From Planctomycetota bacterium (GTDB lineage Bacteria; Planctomycetota; UBA1135): DNA of 49,885 nucleotides. Within the stretch, counting starts at the first letter, position 1. Every line of letters begins with the position of its first letter. The DNA is taken from positions 1-49,885 of the forward strand of contig JALUVI010000074.1 of NCBI GenBank assembly GCA_027020785.1. The letters run 5' to 3'. Shown here one piece after another: positions 1 through 8,568 of this stretch. A program made the position numbers and the translations under genes. The notes below the pieces were generated by a model. The model was not told the origin of the DNA, did not search any database, and saw nothing but the letters and a program-made list of their open reading frames with translations.

Positions 1-354
1 ATGCCGGACGAACGCCCCGAACCCGAGGCCAAGGCCAGCGTGGACGTGAGCGAGGTGGTGATCCGCCCCCTCAACGAGCACATCCTGCTGGTGGACCACG
101 ACGGCAAGGCGGTCGCCGCTCTGCAGCTCGACCAGGACCTGAAGATGACGTCGCTCAAGGGAGCGCGCCACGAAACCGTCCTCGACCTGGCCCGCGACCG
201 GGTCCAGTTCCGCGTCGGCTTCCCCGGTCGGGCCAACAAGGCCTACGCCATCCGCTTCTCGGTGAAGCCCACCGACGAGGACGGCGCCAGCCTGGTGCGG
301 CAGAACTGGTGGGACGGCGACTACGAGGTGGTCCTGCCGAAGACCGACTCCTGA
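1..354 (+). CDS. Hypothetical protein, 117 aa
   Basis: I do not recognise a family. The reading frame begins with ATG at the first base of the window, so a start further upstream, or truncation of a longer protein, cannot be excluded. The translated part is soluble and acidic, with no signal peptide, membrane segment or cysteine. It looks like a small beta-rich domain with alternating charged and hydrophobic stretches (ILLVDHDGKAVAALQL near residue 29) and a Trp pair in QNWWDGDYEVV near the C terminus. It ends 30 bases before the stop codon of the convergent valS. A short CCGCC/GGCGG inverted repeat in that gap might act on both transcripts but has no U-run. Coding status rests on the open frame and GC-rich third positions. 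Confidence 0.6.
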   Translation: MPDERPEPEAKASVDVSEVVIRPLNEHILLVDHDGKAVAALQLDQDLKMTSLKGARHETVLDLARDRVQFRVGFPGRANKAYAIRFSVKPTDEDGASLVRQNWWDGDYEVVLPKTDS

Positions 355-384
355 TCCAGGAGAGCCGCCCCGGCGGGTGACGGT

Positions 385-3069
385 TCAGGCCGCGCCCGCC
401 AGGGCGTCGAGGTTCGCGCGCAGGACCTCGGCTTCGCGGGCCAGCTCGTCACGTCGCTCGCGCTCGCCCGCGACCACTTCGGGGTCGGCGTTGGCGACGA
501 AGCGCTCGTTGCCGAGCTTGCGCTCGACCGCGGCCAGCCCCTTCTCCACCTTGGCCAGCTTGCGGGCCAGGCTGTCGCGCAGCTTGCCGAGGTCGGCGTC
601 GGCGCCGTACGGCAGGAACACGGCCCCGCCCTCGAAGACGTCGGTGCCCCGGCCCTCGGGGCGGGAGCCGTCGTCGGCCACGACCTCCACCGCGCCCATG
701 CCGGCGAGGAAGGCGAGCAGCTCGGCGTGCGGCGCCAGCGCGGCGGCGTCCTCGGGACGATCCAGGCGGACCTCGGCGTCGGGACGCGCCGAGGCCGGCA
801 GGTCGAGCAGGGCGCGCAGGTTGCGCAGCGCCCGCACCGCGCCCCGCAGGAGGTCGAAGGCGCGGGCCGCCTCGGCGTCGCGCTCGGCGGCGTCGGTGGG
901 CGGCCAGGGCGCGTTCATCAGGAGGTCGGCGCCGCCGCGGAAGGTGTCGGGCAGGCGCTGCCACACCGCCTCGGTGAGGAACGGGACGAACGGGTGGAGC
1001 AGCGCCAGCAGCCGCGCCAGGACCACGCCCAGGGTGCGCCGCACCCGGGCCGCCTCCTCCCCGCCGGCCCGCAGCACCGGCTTGACCGCTTCCAGGTACC
1101 AGTCGCAGAAGTCGTCCCAGGTGAAGCGGTAGAGCGCGGTGGCGGCGTCGTGGAAGTCGTACTCCTCGAGCGCCCGTGACACCTCGGCGACGGTGACGTC
1201 GAGCCGATGGCGGATCCAGCGGTCGGCGAGCCCGGAGGCGGGCTCGGCGGCGACCTCTCCGTCGAGGTGGCCGAGCACGAAACGGGCCGCGTTCCACACC
1301 TTGTTGCAGAAGCGCTGCCCGAGCTCGAACCGGTTCTCGGCGAGCTTCACGTCCTGCCCCTCGCGGGTCAGGATCATCAGCGAGTAGCGCACCGCATCGG
1401 CGCCGTAGCGCTCGATCATCTCGACCGGATCGATGCCGTTGCCGAGCGACTTCGACATCCGCCGTCCCTGGGCGTCGAGCACCGTGGCGTGGACGTAGCA
1501 GGTGGCGAAGGGGCAGCGCCGCTCCGGCGGCAGGTGGTCCACGAACTCGTAGCCCGCCATCACCATCCGCGCCACCCACAGGTAGATGATGTCGCGGGCG
1601 GTGGACAGGAACTGCGTCGGGTAGAACCGCAGCAGGTCCTCGGTGGGCTCCGGCCATCCGAGGGTGGCGAAGGGCCACAGCCACGACGAGGCCCAGGTGT
1701 CGAGGACGTCCTCGTCCTGGCGCACGATGGGCTTGCCGGTGACCGGGTGCGGCGCGCCGATCTCGAGGTCGTCCACCGAGGCCACGGGGGCGCCGTCCTC
1801 GTCGTACCACACCGGGATGCGGTGCCCCCACCACAGCTGGCGACTGATGCACCAGTCGTGCACGTTCTCGAGCCAGTCGAGGTAGACCTTGGTCCAACGC
1901 TCCGGCTTGAAGCGCAGGCTGCCGTCCTTCACCGCGGCGATGGCGGGCTCGGCGAGCGGAGCCATCTTGACGAACCACTGCTCGCTGACCAGGGGCTCGA
2001 CCGCGGTCTTGGAGCGGTCGCTGATGGGCACGTTGTGGACGCACTCCTCCTCGGCCACCAGCAGCCCGGCGGCCTCGAGGTCGGCCAGCACGCGCTCGCG
2101 CGCCGCCTCGCGGGTCAGCCCGGCGTAGGGCCCCGCGGCCTCGGTCAGGGTGCCGTCCGGCTCGAGCAGGTTCACGATGGGCAGCCCGTGCCGCGCCCCC
2201 ATCGCGTAGTCGGCGGGGTCGTGCCCCGGCGTCAGCTTGACGGCGCCGGTGCCGAAGGAGCGCTCCACCGCCTCGTCGGCGACCACCGGGATGGTCCGCC
2301 CGAGGAGCGGCAGCTCGAGCTCGGCGCCGACCCAGTCGCGCCAGCGCTCGTCGTCGGGATGGACCGCCACCCCGGTGTCGCCGAGCAGGGTCTCGGGCCG
2401 CGTCGTGGCCACGGTGAGGAACTCACCGGGCCGCCCCCGGCGCGGATAGCGGATGGTCCACAGCTTCCCCTTGCGCTCGACGTACTCGATCTCGTCGTCG
2501 CTGACCGCAGTGCGCAGCTTGCAGTCCCAGTTGACCAGGCGGGCGCCGCGATAGACCAGCCCCTTCTCCCAGAGACGCACGAAGGCGACCCGGACCGCAC
2601 GGCTCATCGCAGGGTCGAGGGTGAAGCGGGTGCGTGACCAGTCGCAGCTGGCGCCGATCCGCTTCAGCTGCTCGAGGATGACGCCGCCGTGGTGTTCCTT
2701 CCATTCCCAGATGCGCTGGACGAACTCGGTGCGCCCGACCTCTTCGCGGGTCCGCCCCTCCTCCCGAAGCAGCTTCTTCTCGACCACCGCCTGGGTGGCG
2801 ATGCCGGCGTGGTCGGTGCCGGGCAGCCACAGCGTGTCGTAGCCCTGCATGCGCCGGTGCCGCACCACCACGTCCTGGAGCGTGTTGTTCAGCGCATGCC
2901 CCATGTGGAGGACGCCGGTCACGTTGGGCGGCGGCATCATCACGGTGAAGGGACCGACCGGACCGGGCTCGGTCGGCGGCGCGAAGCAGCCGCTGTCGAG
3001 CCACAGCGCGTAGAGCTCCGGCTCGAGTTCGGCCGGCTGGTAGCGGGTGGGAAGCGAGGCGTGGGCCAT
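385..3069 (-). CDS. valS: Valyl-tRNA synthetase
   Basis: Class I aminoacyl-tRNA synthetase that charges tRNA-Val with valine and edits mischarged threonine; cytoplasmic. The 894-residue product has the HIGH-type motif in PPPNVTGVLHMGHALN near residue 45, the CP1 editing region with TVATTRPETLLGDT, the KMSKS motif as GRRMSKSLGNG, an anticodon-binding domain, and the C-terminal valyl coiled coil (KLAKVEKGLAAVERKLGN). The frame stays open about 150 codons upstream, but the family start fits ATG at 3069 (MAHASLPTRY): upstream residues are low-complexity Arg/Ala/Pro and antisense to the next gene. Length matches the family. It faces a divergent lipid-kinase gene. The identification is secure. Confidence 0.97.
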   Translation of the reverse strand: MAHASLPTRYQPAELEPELYALWLDSGCFAPPTEPGPVGPFTVMMPPPNVTGVLHMGHALNNTLQDVVVRHRRMQGYDTLWLPGTDHAGIATQAVVEKKLLREEGRTREEVGRTEFVQRIWEWKEHHGGVILEQLKRIGASCDWSRTRFTLDPAMSRAVRVAFVRLWEKGLVYRGARLVNWDCKLRTAVSDDEIEYVERKGKLWTIRYPRRGRPGEFLTVATTRPETLLGDTGVAVHPDDERWRDWVGAELELPLLGRTIPVVADEAVERSFGTGAVKLTPGHDPADYAMGARHGLPIVNLLEPDGTLTEAAGPYAGLTREAARERVLADLEAAGLLVAEEECVHNVPISDRSKTAVEPLVSEQWFVKMAPLAEPAIAAVKDGSLRFKPERWTKVYLDWLENVHDWCISRQLWWGHRIPVWYDEDGAPVASVDDLEIGAPHPVTGKPIVRQDEDVLDTWASSWLWPFATLGWPEPTEDLLRFYPTQFLSTARDIIYLWVARMVMAGYEFVDHLPPERRCPFATCYVHATVLDAQGRRMSKSLGNGIDPVEMIERYGADAVRYSLMILTREGQDVKLAENRFELGQRFCNKVWNAARFVLGHLDGEVAAEPASGLADRWIRHRLDVTVAEVSRALEEYDFHDAATALYRFTWDDFCDWYLEAVKPVLRAGGEEAARVRRTLGVVLARLLALLHPFVPFLTEAVWQRLPDTFRGGADLLMNAPWPPTDAAERDAEAARAFDLLRGAVRALRNLRALLDLPASARPDAEVRLDRPEDAAALAPHAELLAFLAGMGAVEVVADDGSRPEGRGTDVFEGGAVFLPYGADADLGKLRDSLARKLAKVEKGLAAVERKLGNERFVANADPEVVAGERERRDELAREAEVLRANLDALAGAA

Positions 3070-3083
3070 GACGGCGGGCGCGG

Positions 3084-3089
3084 ATTGTC
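3084..3089 (-). promoter_or_regulatory. Candidate -10 element for valS
   Basis: On the minus strand TGCGACAAT is an extended -10-like sequence (GACAAT with a TGC just upstream). It ends 14 bases before the valS ATG, which would give a leader of only about 7 bases. No clear -35 is visible. This is sequence inference only. Confidence 0.35.
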
Positions 3090-3178
3090 GCACGGCGCGC
3101 CGACCGCGGCGAGACGGATTCCTGGGACGCCCCCGGCATGGGGTATCCTGGCCGTCTGCGGCCGCGGCCTCCAAGACC

Positions 3179-4075
3179 TTGCGCTTCGCCCTCCTCGTCA
3201 ACCCCAAGTCCGGCCGGGGCGGCGCTCCGCGCCGGGCCGCCGCGGTGGGCGAGCGGCTGCGGCGCCTGGGCCACGAGGTCGAGCCCTGTCTCGAGGACGC
3301 ACCGGACCAAGCGCGGCGTTGGCTGCGCGAGCGGGCGGTGCGCGCCGACCGCCTCCTCGTCGCCGGCGGCGACGGCACCCTGCACTTCGTGGTCAACGCC
3401 CTGGCGGACCCGCCCCCCATCGTGGTCCTGCCGAGCGGCACCGCCAACCTGCTGGCCCGCCGCTTCCACCTGCCGGGGCGGCCGGCGCCGCTGGCGCGCC
3501 TCGCGCTGTCGCCGCGGACCACCGCGGTGGACCTGGCCCGGGTCCGCCACCTCGACCCCGAGGGGCGGCGGCGCGAATGCCGCTCCTTCCTGTGCGCCGG
3601 CTTCGGCTACGACGGCGAGATCGTGCGCCAGGTCCACCAGGGTCGCACCGGCCCCATCCGGATGCGCGACTACCTCGGCCCCCTGGCCGAGGTGATGCGC
3701 GGCTACCGACCGACGCCGCAGGAGGTGGTGGTGGACGGACGCAACGAGGGAGACTGGGTGTTCGGCCTGGCCAGCGGCCTGGGCGTGTACGGGCCGGGCT
3801 GGTGGCGCCTCGGCCCGTCGCGTCCCGACGACGGCCGCTGGGAGCTCCACCTCTTCCCGCAGCTGACCTACGGACGTTTCGTCCGCCTGGTCCTCGCCGC
3901 CACCGGCGCCGCCCTGGCCCGCCTGCCCGAGGTCCGACGCCGCCGTTTCCGCTCCCTCCACGTCTCGGGGCCGCGCCCGGCGCCGCTCGAGGTGGACGGC
4001 GATTGGGTCGGCACCACCCCGCTAGACTTGGAGCTCGACGGGCGCCGTTTCGCGCTCGTCCTGCCCGGCCCATGA
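3179..4075 (+). CDS. Diacylglycerol/sphingosine kinase-family lipid kinase
   Basis: Member of the DAGK catalytic-domain family (YegS/DgkB/LCB5 type), which phosphorylates a lipid hydroxyl with ATP. The N terminus RFALLVNPKSGRGG is the family opening, followed by the nucleotide-binding LLVAGGDGTLHFVVNAL and PSGTANLLARRF motifs, then the beta-rich second domain (FLCAGFGYDGEIV) and a closing DGDWVGTTPLDLEL. The frame is open from 3047, but the first 44 codons are unlike the family and overlap valS; I place the start at TTG 3179, giving 298 aa, the usual length. A TATCCT hexamer at 3144-3149 could be the -10. It overlaps kdsA by four bases (ATGA), so the two are probably co-translated. The lipid substrate cannot be told from sequence. 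Confidence 0.85.
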   Translation: MRFALLVNPKSGRGGAPRRAAAVGERLRRLGHEVEPCLEDAPDQARRWLRERAVRADRLLVAGGDGTLHFVVNALADPPPIVVLPSGTANLLARRFHLPGRPAPLARLALSPRTTAVDLARVRHLDPEGRRRECRSFLCAGFGYDGEIVRQVHQGRTGPIRMRDYLGPLAEVMRGYRPTPQEVVVDGRNEGDWVFGLASGLGVYGPGWWRLGPSRPDDGRWELHLFPQLTYGRFVRLVLAATGAALARLPEVRRRRFRSLHVSGPRPAPLEVDGDWVGTTPLDLELDGRRFALVLPGP

Positions 4076-4935
4076 CCGACTTCGCCCCGCTCGCCCTCGC
4101 TCCGGAGGCGGTGCTCCGTCCCGATGGGCCGCCGCTGTTGATCGCCGGCCCTTGCGTGCTCGAGGGCGAGCGTTCCCTGGAGGTCGCCGAGGCCGTCGCC
4201 GAGGCCGTCGCCGGCCTCGACGTCACCTGGGTGTTCAAGGCGTCGTTCGACAAGGCCAACCGCACCGCCGCCGACGGCGGCCGCGGCGTCGGTCTCGCCG
4301 CCGGGCTCGACCTCCTCGGACGCATCCGCGAGCGCCTCGGCGTGCCGGTGCTGACCGACGTCCACCTGCCCGAGCAGTGCGCCCCGGCCGCCGAGGTGGT
4401 GGACGTGCTCCAGATCCCGGCGTTCCTGTGCCGCCAGACCGACCTGCTCGAGGCCGCCGGCGCCACCGGGGCCGTGGTCAACGTCAAGAAGGGGCAGTTC
4501 CTGGCGCCGGAGAAGCTGCGCCACGCCGTGGACAAGGTGCGGCGCACCGGCAACGACCGCGTCCTGGCCACCGAGCGCGGCGCCACCTTCGGCTACGACC
4601 GGTTGGTGGTGGACTTCGCCGCCCTGCCCGAGCTGCGGACCGCGGGCTGCCCGCTGGTGCTCGACGCCACCCATGCCGTGCAGCGCCCCGGCGGCGGCGG
4701 GGACCGCACCGGCGGCGACTGGACCCGAGCCCCCATCCTGCTCCGCGCCGGGGCCGCGGCGGGGTTCGACGGGTTCTTCGTCGAGACCCACCCCGACCCG
4801 CTCTCCAGTCCCTCGGACGGCCCCAACATGGTGCCCACCGACCGGCTGCGCGCGGTGCTGGAGGAGGCCCTGGCGGTGCGGGCCGCCGTCCTCGCCGGCG
4901 GTTTCGCTGGCGAGACCGCCGATCGCGTGCGATAA
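4072..4935 (+). CDS. kdsA: 3-deoxy-8-phosphooctulonate synthase (KDO-8-P synthase)
   Basis: Condenses phosphoenolpyruvate with arabinose 5-phosphate to KDO 8-phosphate, the first dedicated step toward the LPS inner-core sugar KDO; cytoplasmic. The 287-residue product shows LLIAGPCVLEGE at the N terminus, the substrate-binding FKASFDKANRT, the LTDVHLPEQC segment, QIPAFLCRQTDLL, VNVKKGQFLAP, and the ending GFFVETHPDP with SDGPNM. These separate it from DAHP synthase. The ATG overlaps the stop of the lipid kinase by four bases, suggesting a cell-envelope pair. The length is normal for the family. It supports an LPS-making outer membrane, as does the WaaP-like kinase elsewhere in the window. Confidence 0.95.
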   Translation: MTDFAPLALAPEAVLRPDGPPLLIAGPCVLEGERSLEVAEAVAEAVAGLDVTWVFKASFDKANRTAADGGRGVGLAAGLDLLGRIRERLGVPVLTDVHLPEQCAPAAEVVDVLQIPAFLCRQTDLLEAAGATGAVVNVKKGQFLAPEKLRHAVDKVRRTGNDRVLATERGATFGYDRLVVDFAALPELRTAGCPLVLDATHAVQRPGGGGDRTGGDWTRAPILLRAGAAAGFDGFFVETHPDPLSSPSDGPNMVPTDRLRAVLEEALAVRAAVLAGGFAGETADRVR

Positions 4936-4936
4936 T
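4931..4936 (+). promoter_or_regulatory. Candidate -10 (GATAAT) for leaderless carA
   Basis: GATAAT overlaps the kdsA stop codon and ends six bases before the GTG start of carA. A TGGCGA hexamer lies 17 bases upstream. The spacing would put the transcription start at or within a base or two of the GTG, so carA would have no leader. Confidence 0.5.
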
Positions 4937-4942
4937 GCCGAC

Positions 4943-6085
4943 GTGGCCCGCGGCGGTCCCCCCGCCCTGCTCGTCCTCGAGGACGGCAGCTCGTTCCGCG
5001 GTCGAAGCATCGGCGCGCCCGGGCGCCGCGCGTTCGAGCTGGTGTTCAACACCTCGATGACGGGTTACCAGGAGATCCTGACCGACCCGTCCTACGCCGG
5101 CCAGGGGGTGCTCTTGACCTATCCCCAGATCGGCAACTATGGCTGCCGCGCCGAGTTCGACGAGTCCGACCGCTGCTGGGCCGAGGCCCTGGTGGTGCGC
5201 GAGCTCGCCCCGCGGGTCTCGAGCTGGGCCGCCGAGGAATCGCTCGGCGAGTTCCTGGTCCGCCGCGGCGTGGTCGCCCTCGACGGGGTGGACACCCGCG
5301 CCATCACCCTGCGGCTGCGCGAGCGCGGCGCCCAGCGCGCCGTCCTCTCCGCCGACGAGGGCGACGTCACGGTCGAGGAGCTCCTCGCCGAGGCCCGAGC
5401 CCTGCCGTCGCTCGAGGGCCGCGACCTGACCGGCCGCGTCACCTGCCGCTCCCCCTACGACTGGACCGAGGGGCTGGACGGCGAGGCGCCGGCCGCCGAC
5501 GCCCTGCCCCTCGTGGTCCTCGACTTCGGGGTCAAGCGCAACATCCTCCGCAACCTCGTCAGCGCCGGCTTCGCGCCGCGGGTGCTGCCGGCGACGACCT
5601 CGGCCGAGGAGGTCCGCGCCCTGCGTCCCGCGGCGCTGTTCCTGTCGAACGGCCCCGGCGACCCGGCCGCGGTGGCCCACGCCCACGGCGTGGTCCGCGA
5701 GTTGGTCGAGTCGGGACTGCCGACCTTCGGCATCTGCCTCGGACACCAGATCCTGGCGCTGGCCTTCGGCGCGCGGACCTTCAAGATGAAGTTCGGCCAC
5801 CACGGGGCCAACCACCCGGTGTTGGAGGAGGTGAGCGGGCGGGTGGACATCGCCGCCCACAACCACGGCTTCGCCGTGGACCCCGACAGCCTGGCCGGGA
5901 CCGGGCTCGAGGTCACCCACCTCAACGCCAACGACGACACCGTCGCCGGCCTGCGCCACGTCGCGCTGCCGGCGTTCGGGGTCCAGTACCACCCCGAAGC
6001 CGGCCCCGGTCCGCACGACCCGCGCCACCTGTTCCGCCGCTTCCACGAGCTCGCCCGCGGCGGCGTACCGGCGGCGACCCCCTGA
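4943..6085 (+). CDS. carA: Carbamoyl-phosphate synthase small subunit (glutaminase)
   Basis: Hydrolyses glutamine and passes ammonia to the CarB subunit to make carbamoyl phosphate for arginine and pyrimidine synthesis. The 380-residue product has the N-terminal CPSase domain (LVLEDGSSFRGRSIG, FNTSMTGYQEILTDPSYAGQ, YPQIGNYG, VDTRAITLRLRERG) and a class I glutamine amidotransferase domain with the nucleophile in FGICLGHQILAL and the catalytic His-Glu in VQYHPEAGPGPHD. I chose GTG 4943: it gives the normal family length, and the -10-like GATAAT ends six bases earlier with no Shine-Dalgarno sequence. carB is not in this window; a HEAT-repeat gene follows instead. Confidence 0.95.
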   Translation: MARGGPPALLVLEDGSSFRGRSIGAPGRRAFELVFNTSMTGYQEILTDPSYAGQGVLLTYPQIGNYGCRAEFDESDRCWAEALVVRELAPRVSSWAAEESLGEFLVRRGVVALDGVDTRAITLRLRERGAQRAVLSADEGDVTVEELLAEARALPSLEGRDLTGRVTCRSPYDWTEGLDGEAPAADALPLVVLDFGVKRNILRNLVSAGFAPRVLPATTSAEEVRALRPAALFLSNGPGDPAAVAHAHGVVRELVESGLPTFGICLGHQILALAFGARTFKMKFGHHGANHPVLEEVSGRVDIAAHNHGFAVDPDSLAGTGLEVTHLNANDDTVAGLRHVALPAFGVQYHPEAGPGPHDPRHLFRRFHELARGGVPAATP

Positions 6086-6127
6086 CCGACCCGTTCGCGG
6101 CGACGGAGGGCTCCCCCCACCTCCTCC

Positions 6128-6946
6128 GTGTCCCCCGTCCTCCTCGTCCTCCTCCCCCTGGCCGGTGCGCCCCAGCAGCCGCCGGCGCAGGACCCGCCCT
6201 CCGCCGCCCGCAGCGAGGCCCGAACTCCGGCCGAAGCCGCCCGGGAGCTGCGCGAAGCCCTCGCCGGTGACGACGTCGCCGCCGCGGTCGCCGCGGTCCG
6301 CCATGCCGGAGAGCGCTCCGAACGGCCGGTCCTCGACGCGATCGCGGAGGCCCTGGGCCACGCCGAGCCCTCGGTCCGCCTCGCCGCCGTCGAGGTGCTG
6401 CGCTTCCACCCTGCTCCCGAGGCGACCTCCCGCCTGGTCGCGGCCGCCGAGGTCGAGGCGCTCCGCAGCGACCCGTACTCGGCCGCGGCCTGGGCCCTGG
6501 CGCTGGGCCAGCGCGGCGACCTCCGCGCCCTGCCGCTGCTGACCGCCGGGCTCGACGAGGCCGAGGCGCTGCATCCCCAGGTCGTCACCGCGCGCCTCCT
6601 CGCGCTGGGGCGCCTCGCCGACCGCCGCGCCGCGGACGCGGTGATGGCCTTCCTGGCGGCGACCGCGCCCGAGGACGCCCGCCACCTCTCCGCGGTGCGC
6701 CTGGCGATGGCGGCGCTCACCGGCGCCGACGTCGGGCGCGACCGCGGGGCCTGGCTGGAGTGGTGGCGCGAGCACCGCGACGACTTCGTCCCCGTCCCTC
6801 CGGAGCGCCCGCTGCCCGACCCGAGCCTGGAACGGCGCTGGCGCCTGACGTGGATGAGCCCGGCCGAGAAGGAGGCGCTCCGTGAAGCCGCGCTCCGCGA
6901 GAAGGAGCGGGCCCGGCGGCGCGAACGCCGGAGTCAGCGCAACTGA
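6128..6946 (+). CDS. Secreted HEAT-repeat protein
   Basis: A 272-residue protein of unknown role. The start is GTG 6128; a short hydrophobic N terminus (VLLVLLPLAGAP) looks like a signal peptide, placing it in the periplasm or beyond. From about residue 40 to 190 it is built of helical HEAT/PBS-type repeats: AGDDVAAAVAAVRHAG, LGHAEPSVRLAAVEVLRF, and so on. A WLEWWREHRDDF tail follows, a pattern often seen behind HEAT repeats in Planctomycetota proteins. The last 30 residues are highly charged (REKERARRRERRSQRN). It follows carA by 42 bases and overlaps the convergent ABC permease gene by 13 bases at the 3' ends. It is probably a protein-binding scaffold; no catalytic motif is seen. Confidence 0.75.
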   Translation: MSPVLLVLLPLAGAPQQPPAQDPPSAARSEARTPAEAARELREALAGDDVAAAVAAVRHAGERSERPVLDAIAEALGHAEPSVRLAAVEVLRFHPAPEATSRLVAAAEVEALRSDPYSAAAWALALGQRGDLRALPLLTAGLDEAEALHPQVVTARLLALGRLADRRAADAVMAFLAATAPEDARHLSAVRLAMAALTGADVGRDRGAWLEWWREHRDDFVPVPPERPLPDPSLERRWRLTWMSPAEKEALREAALREKERARRRERRSQRN

Positions 6947-8553
6947 CGCGGGGTCCGCAGCGACTTCACCAGTTCCAGCAGCCGAGGCGGCTGGCCGGTG
7001 CGCAGGATGCCGATGCGGAAGACCTTGCCGGAGAGCCAGAGCATGGCGAACACGGTGAACACCATGAGCACTCCGGTGCCGATCAGCTCCGAGGTCGGCG
7101 GCGAGGCGGCGGCCCGGTTCATCATCACGAACGGGGTGTAGAACGGGATCCAGGACATCACCTTCGCCAGGGTGCCGTTCGGGTCCTGGGCGATGAAGAC
7201 CATCGTGAACAGCGGCACCATCAGGATGACCATCGCGGTGCCCATGAAGTTCTGGGCCTCCTTGACGGTGTTGCACAGGCTGCCGATGGCCAGGAACAGC
7301 CCCGCGTAGGTGAGGTAGCCGGCGAGGAAGTAGAGGGCGAAGAGCGGCAGCAGTCCGGAGCTGCGGACCACGGCGAGCAGCGGGCCGGCCCAGCTCACCG
7401 CCGGCCCCGCCAGGTAGTTCAGGATGCCGACCAGCGACAGGATCCAGGCCGCCATCATGGTCAGGCCGACCCCGGCGATGCCGACCAGCTTGCCGGCCAT
7501 GATCTCGTTCGGGGTGGCGCTCGAGACCAGGACCTCGATGATCCGGTTCGACTTCTCCTCCACCGTGTTGTTCAGGAGCATGACCACGACGTTGAAGATC
7601 GCGATCCACAGCAGGTAGACGAAGCCGACCGGAGCCCACTTGCGGATGGTGTCGGCGAGGCTGACCGCCTCTTCGCCTTCCTGTTTGGTCGGATCGAAGG
7701 CGACGAAACGGACCGAGGTGCGCTGGACCTCGGCCACGACCTCGGCATCCACGCCGCGGCGCAGGAACTCGCGCTCGCGCACCTCGCGGTCGAGCGCGTC
7801 CCGGACCACCTCGGCGAGGTTGCGATCGGTGAGGTTCGCCGACCAGAACTGGACCCCGTCCTGTGAGTCGCTGCGCGCCGTCGGCAGGCTGCCGGGCCGC
7901 AGGAGCTGCTGCGGCGCGTCCTCGGGAATCAGGATCAGTGCGAACAGCGGCCGGGAGGCGCCCGGGTAGTCTTCGTCCACCAGGTACGGCTTCAGCGTAC
8001 GGACGATCTCCTCCGGGGGGGCGTCCGGGGACACGCCGGGGAGCAGCGGCACGCGCTCGAAGCGGCGCTTCGGGGGCACGAAGTCGGGCGCCTCGGGGTC
8101 GAGGAAGGGACGGATCGCCGCCACCACCTGCTCCAGCCCCTCGGGATCGAGCAGTCGCTGCAGGAAGCCGGGATCCAGGTCGATCAGCCCCTCCAACGTG
8201 GACCCGCTGCCGCCGAGCAGCAGATCGGAGATGCCGGTGGCGGGGACGTCCTCGAGGTCCACTTCCGGGATCTCCAGGTCGCGACGACGGTTCGCCATCG
8301 CCCAGGCGGTCAGTTCCTGCAGCACCCGTCGCGCCTCGAAGCGCTCGACCCCGGACGCCACCGCTTCCTCGAACTCGCCGCTCTGGTCCACCAGCACGAA
8401 GTTGCGCACGGGCTTGGCCTTCTTCTCCAGCAGCTCCGGCACCTTGACGGAGGCGATCAGGATCAAGGGGAAGATCAGGAGGTTGATCCAGAAACCCTTG
8501 GTCCGTGCGTTCTCGGCGTACTCGCGACCGGCGATCAGGAGGGTGTTGCGCAT
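6934..8553 (-). CDS. ABC-2 type transporter permease (NatB-like)
   Basis: Inner-membrane subunit of an ABC exporter. The 539-residue protein opens with a short cytoplasmic tail and one membrane helix (WINLLIFPLILIASV). A large hydrophilic domain of about 270 residues follows, then five or six further helices from about residue 310 (FVYLLWIAIFNVVVMLLNN, LVGIAGVGLTMMAAWIL, LLPLFALYFLAGYLTYAG, NFMGTAMVILMVPLFTMVF, and a C-terminal helix). TVEEKSNRIIEVLVSS is the signature of NatB/YhaP-type permeases. It starts 15 bases after the ATPase gene on the same strand. Homologues are known as sodium or drug extruders, but the substrate here is unknown. Confidence 0.88.
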   Translation of the reverse strand: MRNTLLIAGREYAENARTKGFWINLLIFPLILIASVKVPELLEKKAKPVRNFVLVDQSGEFEEAVASGVERFEARRVLQELTAWAMANRRRDLEIPEVDLEDVPATGISDLLLGGSGSTLEGLIDLDPGFLQRLLDPEGLEQVVAAIRPFLDPEAPDFVPPKRRFERVPLLPGVSPDAPPEEIVRTLKPYLVDEDYPGASRPLFALILIPEDAPQQLLRPGSLPTARSDSQDGVQFWSANLTDRNLAEVVRDALDREVREREFLRRGVDAEVVAEVQRTSVRFVAFDPTKQEGEEAVSLADTIRKWAPVGFVYLLWIAIFNVVVMLLNNTVEEKSNRIIEVLVSSATPNEIMAGKLVGIAGVGLTMMAAWILSLVGILNYLAGPAVSWAGPLLAVVRSSGLLPLFALYFLAGYLTYAGLFLAIGSLCNTVKEAQNFMGTAMVILMVPLFTMVFIAQDPNGTLAKVMSWIPFYTPFVMMNRAAASPPTSELIGTGVLMVFTVFAMLWLSGKVFRIGILRTGQPPRLLELVKSLRTPRQLR

Positions 8554-8568
8554 GGCGGGTCGGCGGGG

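Noticed and set aside
377-1132. Long open frames on the plus strand opposite valS, and many similar long frames opposite most genes.
   Set aside because: They are Arg/Ala/Ser/Pro-rich low-complexity translations typical of antisense frames in GC-rich DNA, with no family features.
2689-4071. Upstream extension of the kdsA frame as a possible 748-residue fusion protein.
   Set aside because: The extension is antisense to valS and out of frame with the lipid kinase. The real start is the ATG overlapping the kinase stop.
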